DNA of 64,000 nt from contig NC_057764.1 of the NCBI RefSeq assembly GCF_010389155.1, positions 17,608,001 through 17,672,000 on the forward strand. The letters run 5' to 3'. Shown here one piece after another: positions 11,335-23,400 of this stretch; the first letter of the stretch is position 1; each line of letters begins with the position of its first letter. The position numbers were made by a program, and so were the translations under genes. Origin of the DNA: Erigeron canadensis (taxonomy: Eukaryota > Streptophyta > Magnoliopsida > Asterales > Asteraceae). The notes under the pieces were generated by a model that saw only the letters and a list, made by a program, of their open reading frames with translations, searched no databases and was not told where the DNA came from.

Positions 11335-14300
11335 TGGAATCTATGGACATTGGTACTTCTGATCGTGATCAATGTTTGCAAATTGCAATACAGCTTTAGT
11401 ACATTGAAAACAGCAACAGATGATTTTTCAGAAAAAAATCAACTCGGTCGAGGTGGATTTGGAACGGTGTACAAGGTATATAGAATCTTTTTCAGGAATC
11501 TATTATATGATTGAATAGCATAAGTGCTACTTAGTAAGCACAGGATAGGTAACTGAGAGATAGAGATAGCCTATTCGTTATGGGGAATCAATGCTCCGGG
11601 CCGAATAGAGCTTACCTACGGCACCTGGCTTTCTTTGGCTCATATTAGCTTAGTTGCGCTTAATAGGCCGGTCTGCTGACAAAATAAATATTCATAGTTG
11701 TGCTTCAAATTTTAAGAACTTAATTTCATATCTTTATTAATTGTGTTTCTTTAATTAATCCTTTATAAAAAGAATTAGATTAAGAGTTTAAGCATATCTT
11801 ATTTTAATCTTAATATATATTATAAAACAGTTGAACTAATGACTTATTAACCAATCAAATCGTTCGATTTTATCAAATTGACTCTCGCTTATGTCATCAT
11901 GTAAATAAACTATAAACTAAAAATTCTAATAATAATTATCCAAATATATTATCATAGTAGTATTTATATTAATTTGTAAAAAAAGTATCATTAGCTTACA
12001 CTTTTTTGTTTTTCATCAATAATTTACACTTTTTAGCCCTAAATATATAATTTATATTTATTTTTAGTCATCAACTTGAGAGAATTTTTTATAATTATTT
12101 AATTATTTAAAAAAAATTCAACATAATCTCTCAATAAAAAAGGTACATAATTTAATCTTTTCTATATATTAGCTTAGTGTAAAAAGTTACAATATATTGT
12201 TACTCAAATCAAAAGTCTTATTTGGTATCAAAGAATATGAAAATAATCAAGATTGTTAACTAATTATCATAGAACAGATGATCGGAAATAAACCTATTCG
12301 TGTTATAGACCCGCATCATGATCAAATACGTATATATACTTAGAATGTCAACTACAGGATCACAAGTATGTTTATATTTTATATTTTATTTTTTTCTTTC
12401 ATAATAATATCACTTTATGAGTTTAACTGGTTTCAAAAAAATTTATGATAGAAAAATTATTATAATATGTGCCTTGTGGAATGATTACGACAAACAATTT
12501 CATCAATATGTCTCAGCTAATAATGAAAGTGACGAACATGTGATTATGGTACTACAACTTGCAAAGTATAACACTTGAAATCATATATTTTCAAAATTAT
12601 AAGCTTTTATGACTTAAATGTATGAAAATCTTATATTGATAATATCATAAACCCTATGTCTAGCGTTGGACACGGGTCTAAAATCTCATTTTTTGTTCTA
12701 AAATGTCCTTTCAATATCTTTATGGTTCCCAAAATTCCCCTCCACACAATACAACACTATTTGTGTTTGTATAAATACTATATTGGTTTTTTTTATTATT
12801 ATATTAGTTCATAATTTTTGTTATTAATTTGTAATTGATTCTAATTTAATTAGCATTGATATTTTTATATGGTTTTAAACAATCGACAAACACTCATAAT
12901 CAATATTTTTGACACACTCTATAACCAAAGTATTCATCCAAAAAAGTAGTTATGAAATTCCGTCGCAACGCGCGGGTAGTATGCTCATTACTTAAAAATT
13001 TAATCGTACCTTATTAAATATAGGGTAATCTTGGAGTCGGACATGACATAGCAGTAGAAAGGCTAGCAAGGGATTCACGCCTTCAGGGCAAAGTTAATTG
13101 GAATTCAAAAATGAAGTTTCGCTAGTTGCAAAGCTTCAACATCGTAATTTGGTTAGACTGATTGGTTATTGCATAGAAGGAATCAAACGACTTCTTGTTT
13201 ATGAGTTCATGCCAGGAAGTCTTGACCGCTTTATATTCGGTAATTAAGCTTGATCTCAAAGAATTCATTCCAATGTAACGATGTTTGAAAAGCTCAGTTT
13301 ACTTCCAAAATGATATATGATAGTATTTGTTTTAGTGATTTTTAACTAATAGCCCATTAATAATGGTGCAACAGATCCAACTAAGGGTACACTTCTTGAT
13401 TGGGAAAAGCGATACAAGATCATCGGAAGGCATTGCCAAGGGACTTTTATACCTTCATGAAGATTCCCGTCTAACAATAATACATCGTGATATGAAAACT
13501 AGTAATGTTTTGGTAGATGCAGAAATGAATCCGAAAATTGCAGATTTTGGAATGGCACGACTGTTTAAACCCCAGGAAACTCAAGGTGACACTAATCGAA
13601 TTGTTGGAACCTAGTAAGTACTCTTCGTTTAGATTTCAGACAAACAACAAACATCTTTTTATCAACCACATGTTTATCCTAAAATTTGGTCCAGTTTGTA
13701 CTGCCATTTTGGGAAGTACTCTCATGATCAAAAATACATTTTTCAAGAGTGATCGATTTACCATCAAGTAATGAATATATATGGTACAACCAATAAATTT
13801 ATTACAATGCCGTGGAGAATACACGACATGGATCTAAACATTAATTTCAAAACTGGTAATATCTTTTTTTTTTGTATATGCTCACGTCACACACATGGTA
13901 ACTTATTTCCCCTGCTATGTACTCTTTCAGTGGTTATATGGCTCCAGAGTATGTAATGCATGGACAATTTTCAGTTAAGTCTGAAATATATAGCTTCGGA
14001 GTGTTACTACTAGAGATAGTAACAGGTGAAAAAAAAAAAAAATTCCGTAATGGAGAGAACATCGAACCTCTACATAACTTTGTAAGTGTCTCATCCAGTC
14101 CTTACTGCCATATGGAAACATGATATATACAGAAAGACAAACATGTTTTTGTGATAACAAAAATTACAGGATATGTATAAAAAGACAAACAGTTTTGCTA
14201 CAGAGTATGTACCTTACTTTGAAAACTTTTTGTTGTTAAAGGCATGGAAAAGCTGGCGGAATGGGACACTGTCAGATTTGATAGATCCTACATTGAAGAT

Positions 14301-14530
14301 GGACGAATCAGGCTCATTGCATAAGATCACTAGAAGTATACAGATTGGATTATTATGCGTTCAAAAAAGTTTCATTGACAGACCGACCATGGTTGCGGTT
14401 GTTCATAAGCTTAAAAACTTCACCAAATTCCACTCCTACCCGAGTTTAGTTCTTTACAGGGAGTGGTGGTTTGGGGGAACATAAATTTTCTGTTAACGGT
14501 GTTTCAATATCAGATTTTCTTCCTAGATAG
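11335..14530 (+). pseudogene. CRK-1: cysteine-rich receptor-like kinase pseudogene, kinase half
   Basis: Five exon relics match CRK-2 in order and boundary: about 11335-11475 (glycine loop GRGGFGTVYK), 13024-13239, 13375-13613 (HRDMKTSN and DFGMARLF), 13931-14081 ([13 protein letters not shown]) and 14242-14530. Splice sites are kept: the TAG after VGT at 13612 is the exon end plus the intron G, and TA joins the next exon to give Tyr. The damage is clear. The catalytic lysine of the AVK motif is Glu (AVERL), exon 13024-13239 carries a frameshift (216 versus 211 bases in CRK-2), exon 13375-13613 has one extra base, and the last exon breaks near 14460 before rejoining the family tail SVNGVSISDFLPR. 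The DUF26 and transmembrane exons are missing from the window. Confidence 0.88.
11815..12990 (+). mobile_element. Helitron-like non-autonomous element in CRK-1 intron
   Basis: The left part has ATATTATAAAACAG, like the 5' end of the copies at 19972 and 27592. The right end has GTCGCAACGCGCGGG, the GC-rich 3' hairpin region of the same group. It sits in the enlarged intron (11476-13023). Exact ends, including 5' TC and 3' CTRR, are not clear, so the boundaries are approximate. Confidence 0.45.
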
Positions 14531-16310
14531 ATTTATATTGGACACATGCATTTCTCAATTTCCTTTCAAGAAATCGGAATTCGATTTAGCATTAAATTTA
14601 CATTGAGCACATTAACACAAAGATTCAAATATAGATGGAATTTACTATATATGCTTTCGTTTATATCATCGGATGAGCCATATAGTTTTATGTTGTCGAC
14701 TATTCGTGATAAGTACTATTGCATGTAACCATTGATGCATTGCTGTCTGTCCATTTATATCTTGAGTGCTGTCTGTGTATTTTTATAATCTGCATATACA
14801 CATAAAGATAGAAATATCATAAGACCAAATGACTATAAAGCTAATACTGATGAAAATTGGGTCATCATGCATCACACATACAAAATTTTCTGGCAGGATG
14901 ATGTATCGCGAACATAAGACCAAGGGATCAGCAGTTGCATGACATATCTGTGGGATACACTTGGGCTCCATGCGATAGACACTTTTCAACAGGCTACAGA
15001 TACAAAAGGGCATATAAACACTATTTATATAAATGAAAATCAACTCACTGTTAATTAGCGACCTTCGCAGTAAAGAAACGACACATTAAAAATCGGCAAT
15101 ACACACTCACCGATGATTCTGACATCGGTTCAATCAATTGGATTTTCTAATTAACCTCTGACATGAGATAGCCTATCCGGTCAACTAACTTTAAGAAGCA
15201 ATTAGTTTTTTTTTTTTCTTTCTCCATCTGAACATTTACCTGATATACCCTGAATCGTAGCTTAAAATGATCAAATTGAAAACTAGAAATATGTAACATT
15301 TGACTTCCACGGTCAAACATCTACTTTCCTAAATTCAAATTACAAATAAAACAGAAAATAAGAACAAACACAAACAAAAACGAAGCAAGCTGGCTGTTTA
15401 CAATTTCTTGATAATCTACCTCTGTAGGCTGTAATTATTTAAAACGTGGCCTAATTAATGGCCTTAATTATTTCAAAATAAACTATACTTAGCCTAATCT
15501 ATTCACCAAGTTACTAATAATAATAAAAACTAATTAAAAATAATAATTATCACTTAATCCGCTGGCTTCTTTTTCTTTAAGTGACCCAACCCATATCACC
15601 TCTTGATCCGTCTCATGTTGGCCTAAACCTGATGCTCTCTTTTTAACTGTAATAATTATTCTTATAGTTCCATACGACCACCAAAACTGTTGTAAAAACG
15701 TAACGAAAGTACTACATTGATATAAAATTAGAAAATTACAGTGCTTGACCCTCAAACATGCTGGAAATTTTATGTACAAATATTATTTAATGTGTATAAA
15801 TAATATAACATAAAATATTCAAGTTAATAGATATGTTAAAATGAAGTTGAAAGTGTGTTTAACTAATGGGAGTTTGTCCTACATTGATAGAAGAATAAAC
15901 ATTAAGTGTGTTTATAAGTAAGAGTGTAGGAGGAATGATAATTCCTTATAAGGGGTTACACCCCAAGTTGGCTAGGAGGGTGCTGAGCACCTGACGCGTC
16001 CGGGATCGGGGTCATAGGCGACGAGGCGTAATGTGGCGTTTTAGTGGCGCACTTAAGTTTTCCACTGAAAAAATCTGATGTATATCTTTAACTCTTTTGC
16101 TATATTAAGATTAACAACAACATCAACAACACTTCATCCTGGATTCTCTTTTAAACTCTTTTTCCTTCACTTCACTTCACTTAATTTTTTGCGTTATATT
16201 AACACATGAGCATATTTTTTACCTTCAATCCCTGAGCATACGAACCTCATGACCGGCACTGGGTTTGGGTATTTTTTTCCCTTAAATTGTATACTTGCCT
16301 TAGTTTCTTT
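14531..16310 (+). other. Intergenic AT-rich DNA, no gene recognised
   Basis: No ORF here has gene-like content. A GC-richer stretch at about 15950-16060 stands out from the AT-rich surroundings but has no feature I can name. Confidence 0.45.
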
Positions 16311-16854
16311 GGGGGTGTTTGGTTAGCGGAATTCCCTGAATTTCATGGCAATTGGAATCTGAATTCCATCCTTTACCATGTTTGGTTCGAAAATAGAATG
16401 GAATTGGAATTTAAAACTTTCTAATTTATAAATTTATAATAAAATTATAAAATAATAATGTATAATAATATTATATAAAAACAATAAATAAAAATGATAT
16501 AAATAAAATAATAATATTAAAATTATATTATTTATATTATTAATATTTGTATATATTTATACTATTATTATTTTTTTTATATTTATAATAATATTATACT
16601 AAAATAATAAATAATAATAGTATAAATAATACAATAATAATTTTAATATTTCTATTATAATTATTTATTATTATATAATATTTATATTGATATTATCATT
16701 AGTTTATATATTATATTATATGCATTATAATTTTTATACTTAGTATAACTTTTTATTAGCATTATTTTTATTTATTCTCATTTTTATGATTATTAAAATA
16801 TTAGTTTTATTATTTTTATCATTATTTTTCTTATTATTGTTATTATTATTATTA

Positions 16855-16889
<35 letters not shown>

Positions 16890-17159
16890 TAATATTATTT
16901 TTTACATTAACATTAATTTATTATTCTTTTTTATATTTATTTATTATTATTATTTATATTTGTTTTATTATTAATACAGGGCATTTTTGTCATTTTTATA
17001 AATTAAATTCAGATTTCTTTAACTAAATTCAATTGAATTCTGTCAACTAAACGCATGACAGATTTTAAAACTTTTAAATTTAAATTATTTTAAATTATAA
17101 TTTTTTTTGACAGATTCCAATTATTTTAAAAACATTCCATGAACTAAAAGTACATTTAG
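16311..17159 (+). mobile_element. MITE-like TIR element with AT-rich interior
   Basis: The left end (GGGTGTTTGGTTAGCGGAAT, then AATTGGAATCTG) and the reverse complement of the right end (TTTTAGTTCATGGAATG, then AATTGGAATCTG) are imperfect inverted repeats. The interior is almost pure A/T and includes a trinucleotide repeat. A flanking target duplication was not established. Confidence 0.4.
16831..16888 (+). repeat. (TTA)n microsatellite
   Basis: About 58 bases of nearly uninterrupted TTA/TAT repeats inside the AT-rich TIR element. Confidence 0.85.
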
Positions 17160-17633
17160 ATTCGTTAATGTGTGGCATGGGCTTTCAAACCAATCAATCA
17201 GCGTACGCGCACCCAAATCCATTGGGCCACCTCTTTAACAAGAGTCCAAACATTATCCATTAATTGGGACATAGATTTTTGGTTCCAAATCTTTTTTGTT
17301 TTTATTTTTCTTAAGACATGTTTTTTCTCATTTTCATATTTTTAAAATATCAAATGGAATTCAATTATGAACGTTTCTTAATTAAAAAAAAAAAAAAGGA
17401 GAAGAAATGCTAAACAATAGAATTTTCTTAACGTGTATAATAAGCCTTGTTCTGCTATCTTATGCCTCTTACTTTTTTGCTAATAAAGAATAAAAATAGA
17501 ACACACATCTTTATTGGATAACAATCCTTAAAAATCAAATGGACAGGAATGGTATATGTGTTGTTTATTCTTCACGTATATTTAATTTTCTTTGCTTACT
17601 TTTCTTCTGACCCAGTCAATACAAAAAAAAAAG

Positions 17634-18208
17634 ATGGTTTCCTATATATATATATATACGCCAATCCAAAGTCACAACCAACTTATCCTCAATGACTCTG
17701 TAGTTAAGTTACGGAGTCTTTGCTCGAACACAAAGGAAGCAATAGGGTACTACGACTATTGCATTTTGAAATACTCCAACCAAACTATATTGCAACAAAC
17801 TGGATTCAGGTTTTACGTGAGTTTAGCTAATACCCAAAACTCTAGTGATATTACTCGGTTCAATGATGCTCTTAGACCTTTACTAGCTGGCTTGAGACGG
17901 AAGGCTGCGGATGGTGGTTCGCTTCTGAAATTTGCCAGTGGGAACGTTAGTGGACCGGATTTTTCGAATATCTATGCGCTTGTTCAATGTACTCCTGACT
18001 TGTCTGACGTTGATTGTGATTCTTGCTTAGAAGATTCAATCAACAGGATCCCACAGTTTATGAATGGAAGAGTTGGTGGGAGAATTCTTAAACCTATGTG
18101 TAATTTTAGGTATGAGAACTATCGGTTTTTTAATGGGAGTGCTTTAGTCATCCCGTCACCACTACCACCACCAGTTTCACAACCATCTCCGTCGTCACCG
18201 CTACCAGG
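17634..18208 (+). pseudogene. CRK-2 first exon, 5'-truncated (extracellular DUF26 exon)
   Basis: It encodes the end of a first DUF26 domain and a complete second one with the C-X8-C-X2-C motif (CTPDLSDVDCDSC), then a Pro/Ser-rich stalk. Compared with CRK-3, about 98 N-terminal residues are missing, including the signal peptide and all three motif cysteines of the first domain; homology starts at the residues NDSVVKLRS. The 5' flank (GTCAATAC, then AAGATGGTTT) also matches CRK-3, so the loss is an internal deletion. The ATG at 17634 would give a protein without a secretion signal. The exon ends CCAG|GTAC, phase 1, which is the phase expected by the transmembrane exon at 29069. It is therefore either a broken first exon of CRK-2 with a 10.9 kb intron or an orphan. 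Confidence 0.8.
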
Positions 18209-19288
18209 TACATTGTATATCAGCCTTGTGGTTAATACATATATATGATATAACCAAATGTAACACTATTTTTAATGAACACTATAGTTCGACATCTACT
18301 AACTAATAAATTCAGTAATATATCAGGGTAGGTTACGAGTAGATGTAAAATCATATAATAGTTGTTCATGAAAGTCATTGAAGTGAAATCTCATAAAGAT
18401 AGTTTCTAATAAGGTTCGAAATTTGGAGGAGACATGTCTAGCTAGTTAACAATTTAATAAAGAAATAAAATTCCGTTTACTTTGACCATATCTAAAAAGA
18501 AAGTCTGTCCACTACGTCCTTGTCAATGAATTAAAGTATTGAATTGACAAACTCACAAAAATAAGATTATGGGTAATACACGCAAGTGGACATATGACCT
18601 TTAAATTTATATAAATCTAAATTTTTTATGCTATTTTTTTCTTCTTTTATTTTTGGAAAATGCTAAATTAACAAAGCCTTTAGAATTTCATTTAACATGC
18701 AAAAAGTTGTACATTTTCATATTAAATGTCAGCTACCTGAATTTCATGATAAGTGTACAACTAATTAATACACATTAACGAAAGCCCTTAGGGCTTTGTT
18801 TAGTAAAACCCTTTTTTCTTTATATCTGTTTATAAAATGTCTCTGCATAATAAGTCAGGATGCATTAGAAAAGATTTGTATAATCTACCGAAAGATGTTT
18901 ATATAATTAGACGTGAATATCTACCAATAAAATAAAACAAGATTGTAGCTTTTCATAATCGACACTTGCTCATTCTTCAAATGACACATGTCCTTTTTAA
19001 GTTTATTAATTTTAAGTTTCCTTATAATTATTAAATACTTTAAATACTAATAATATAATACTAATAATTATTATGTAGCCTGTTTTTGCCTATCTATTTA
19101 ATATTTTTATAATTAAATCAATGTATGTTTTGCTATATCCATCCAATATATACACTTTCTTTATAATATGTTTGAAATTTCGAATAAACAATTATAGCAT
19201 ACAAATAAATAGCCGATTAACATTCTAACCGATTTGTATCATTATTCTATTAGGTCATTATCTAATTTTATTCAAATTATAATCCAAA
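18209..19288 (+). other. Start of the 10.9 kb gap between CRK-2 exons; AT-rich, no feature seen
   Basis: The splice donor GT is at 18209-18210. The sequence is AT-rich and shows no coding potential or repeat structure I can define. The whole stretch 18209-29068 is treated as a candidate intron filled with transposons. Confidence 0.5.
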
Positions 19289-19570
19289 GGCGCATTTAGT
19301 TCACAGAATGTTTTTGGAAGGATTGAAATCTTTCAAAGGAATTATAATATGAAGGAATGGAATTTGATGGAATGTTTTTGATTTTTTGAGAATTCATGTG
19401 ACGGAAGGAATGAAATTCCTTCCTCCATCCCCAAAGAATGGAGATTCCATAAAATGATGGAATGTTTACATTCCTACGGAATGAGATTCCAACATCTTTG
19501 AACAACCAAACGTACTAAGGAATGGAATTGGATTCAGATTCCATTAAATTCTGTGAAACAAACGCGACCC
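19289..19570 (+). mobile_element. Small TIR element (MITE)
   Basis: The 282 bp segment begins GGCGCATTTAGTTCACAGAA and ends with the reverse complement of GGGTCGCGTTTGTTTCACAG, an imperfect terminal inverted repeat. The interior repeats GGAATG-type words on both strands. It resembles the element at 16311-17159 in end sequence. Confidence 0.55.
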
Positions 19571-19971
19571 AAGTCTTATAAAAGCCTCTAATCCTAATAC
19601 TCCAAAATAATTAATATCGTATTTAATGGAATGATCAATATAAATTTACAACGTATATATAATCACTCGTACATCGTACGGGTATTAGGACTAGTAGAAA
19701 TATATAATAATGCTTGTATAATTAAAAATAATTACGATATTCTAAAGATCTGTTAGTATATTAAAATGATATAATTTAGGGGATAAGTGCATATTAAAAT
19801 GATATAATTTAGGTGATAAGTGCAACAGAATAAAGTTAACTAATCCCAAAAAGTTATTGTGTGCACGAACTTTAAGTCAGCTTTATTGTATCAAAAATTC
19901 TAAAGTATTCGAACGTGACTTGCTAAAAGGATAGCAGGTCATTTTTTATTTTCTTTTAATTAAAAAACTTA

Positions 19972-20429
19972 TGTATACTATATTATAAAACAGATTTTCC
20001 CTAAATTTATTAAACTTAAAATTTTCAATATTGATTTTAAGTACTTCCCCAAAATGCCCCTCCTATCTATTCTATATTTATCTAAAATAACTATAATACC
20101 TTTCTCTCTCCTCAAATCTCAACCAATCATCTTTTTTCTCTCTCCTCCATAAATCATTTATTCCTCCAATTCATTCAAAATCTTTTATCTCAAAAACTGT
20201 ACATCGATAAATTATAAAAATTGTATGGGTGTTCTTAAAATTTCATGCTCTTTCATTAGAGATATCATTCGATATATACTTTCGGCAAATTTTTAAATCC
20301 GAGGGCGGAGCCCGTACGACTAAGGCATTTGACTATCGTACTCTATGACATATCAACTCCTATAACCTATCCTACTCTATGACCTAGGTATCAACCCACC
20401 ATCTCATCGCCGCAACGTGCGGGTACTAG
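19972..20429 (+). mobile_element. Helitron-like non-autonomous element, copy A
   Basis: It starts near TATACTATATTATAAAACAG and ends with the short hairpin CCGCAACGTGCGG a few bases before CTAG (20426-20429), the CTRR terminus of Helitrons. Internal words (CTCTTTCATTAGAGATATCA, CTTCGGCAAATTTTTAAATC, GAGGGCGGAG) recur inverted at 27160-27592. The 5' TC is not seen here. Confidence 0.6.
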
Positions 20430-20460
20430 CTCTCGTAAACATAAACATATATATATATAT

Positions 20461-23400
20461 GGATGAGTTATTTTGAGAACTCATAAAAAAAAAGAATGCG
20501 AGAACAAATCTGGACCACACATTCCCTCTCTCTCTTTCTCTCTCTTCAATTAAATAATTAAATTCACCCAAATCATTCAAAATGCTTTATCTTTCAAACC
20601 GTAAATCGTTAGACGAAACAAAAAGCATGGTAGTATTAAAATTTTGTCCTCTTTCATTAGAGATCCAATTCGATATACTTTTAACGACTTTTTAATTTTC
20701 GTTTTCTTTTCCGTACTTACACATGTGTAGGTTGAACTTACACATGTGTAGGTTGAACAAAAATTATAATTCGGAACAGGTTTCGCCCTTAAGGATATTC
20801 ATAAACCAAAGCTAGTGGAGGTTATAGGTCATTGATGGTGATATGTCATAGGGTGATAGGTCATAGGGGGTGACCGGTGATGGGTGATCTACCTAACGGG
20901 CTCCGCCCTAAGCCGCTATGACTCCGCCATGGACTGACGGGCACCGCCCTTGGCCACCATGGCTCCAACATGGATTAAGGGCTCCGCCCTTAACCTTCAT
21001 TGTTGTGTACATAAGTTCATTTACTAATTTACATGTGAAAACAATGATTCTACACATGTGTAGGTAAAGTACAAGAGGAAAAAAAAACGAAAATTAAAAA
21101 GTCATCAAAAGTATATCAAATTGGATCTCTAGTGAAAGAGGGCAAAATTTTAAGACTACCCATGTTTTTTGTTTCGTCTAACGATTTACGGTTTGTGAGA
21201 TAAAGCATTTTGAATGATTTTGGTGAATTTTATTATTTAATTGAAGAGAGAGAAACAGAGAAAAAATGTAACACCCCAACTAAGGCGGAACAATGAGATG
21301 TACAGAAAGTCGAGTATTCAAAACAAAGGATTATAAATAACATTCACCATAGTTTTATTTGATAAAAGAATTTACAAATGTACAAGCATGTGAACCAATT
21401 TCCAAGTACAAATGCGTCCACCGTACTTGAATACTAAGTTCACGAAACAAATAACAAGCATATGAAGTAGTATACTACAATGATCAAGGCGGATTCCATT
21501 GCCTATCACAAGGTTTGATCTTTGACTCCAAAGGGCAATGGAAATAATCATGAAGCATACAAATCCTCAATGCTTAAGCTTATTTCCTGAAAAGCATGAA
21601 GAAAAAGTGTCAACTACGAAAACGTAGTTGGTGAGTGCATAGGTTTTTATATAAATCTTGGTACATCACCGTTTTAATACTTAGAAAAACTGATTACTAT
21701 TATATTTCGAAATATCCAAACCATATGATCGACAAAATTTTCATATCATGTTATCAAGTTTCCAAATACCATAATGTCATATCAAGACTTGGAGAATCTT
21801 TAGTAAAATTTCAGGTTCTCATTTGTCAAATCATCATGAGAGAAAAAGTATATAAATCGATTAATCGTATATCATACCAAAATCATTCGATTACCAAAAT
21901 CATTTCAATATCACCAATTTCAACGTCTTTCAAGATATCATATGAGGGACGATACCCAATCCGTATGTCTAAACAATTTCCAATTATCAACAATATTAAT
22001 ATCAATTTCACTTAGCCATAAGGGCATAATTCAATATCAAATTTCATTTAGCCATAAAGGCATAATTTACATAATTTTGATGAGTAAATGCTTGAGCCAC
22101 TACTACTACCATTTTATTCAAGTCCGATTACAATCCAATAATTCAATTCATAGCACAAGCTGTCAATCAAGAGCCGTAATAATAATAACAATGATGATAA
22201 TGGGTCGTGCCATGGAGACGCCTGATTATCTTAAGGTAGTTAGAACACCCGGGGGCCAGACTGGAAGTGGAGGTTGTCACGAAGGCAACCAACCATCCAA
22301 CGGTACGCTTTGGGTGGGCGGACGAAACCTAGTTGCGCAACTAACTAACTACAGGCCTCCACTTTCGGAGTAAATAGTAGTCTACCGAACGCCGCGGTTT
22401 GACAGAACTCAAGCTCATCACATAAATCCTTTACTATCATTTCATACTCATATATCAAGAATCATTTCATATAACAAACTCTCTTTCAAGAAACATTGCA
22501 TATATAGAAAGTAGTTTCATTTATCATGCTTTTCACCCCGAAAGTAAAACACATAAAAGAGTTTGAAAGGGGGCTATGACTCACCTTGATATGCCGCATA
22601 TTATACTCATCTATCCAAAATGGGTACTTCCCATCTATAGCTTCCTTGACCATATATCCATTATGTTCCTCCATCATTTTTCAAGCCAAGACTATCCCTA
22701 CGATAGGACTAATATACGTAAGTTCCTATCTTAAGCCATCACTTAGAAATGCCGCTTTCATTATGTTGCTATCAATTGTGGAATCCAAGTATATTGCTAA
22801 CATTCGCATTGTTTTGGTTGTAGCGATTGATGGTGAAAAAGGTTACTTTAATTACATGCGTAGTTATAAGTTGTTAGATTTTTGGTAACTTGGCTTCATT
22901 TGTGGTTTCACTTGGCATCTTAGGTTATCATGTAGAAATATCATATTAAGCTATGTTATCCTTATTCATCATTTGTTGTGTAACTGATTTTAGCGCGAAT
23001 TAGCATTTGTGATATCAGTATATAACTTGGTTAACATAATTACTTATTCCTATCTCACTTAATTATCTTTGTTTTATTTTTATTACACTTATCTCATGAA
23101 ATTCGTTTAAGTGTTATGGGCCATTATCAATTGGGCCTTAAGTGTCATGGGCTTTTAAATGTTTTGAACTTACATTAGTTATTGGGCTTTACCTTATTTG
23201 GGTTAGGTGCATAATGGGTCATAGTGGTTATTGGGCTATAAGGCTTATTGGGCCAAGTGGGCCTACTGATTTGTGTTCCTTATGGGTTCATTATTTGGGC
23301 CGGGTTAGCCCATTATGGTTCTTAGTTTATTACATAGCCCATTATGCCATTTATAAGATTACTTACAAATTTTCTGTTTTATACTTTATTTTTAAGAAAT

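Noticed and set aside
13612..13616. Premature stop in CRK-1 after VGT (and the same at 30135-30137 in CRK-2)
   Set aside because: The TAG is the last two exon bases plus the first intron base; splicing gives Tyr (TAT or TAC) in the conserved GTYGYMAPE context.
16786..16974. Open frame made mostly of Leu, Ile and Tyr
   Set aside because: It is the translation of a TTA/TAT microsatellite and AT-rich DNA.
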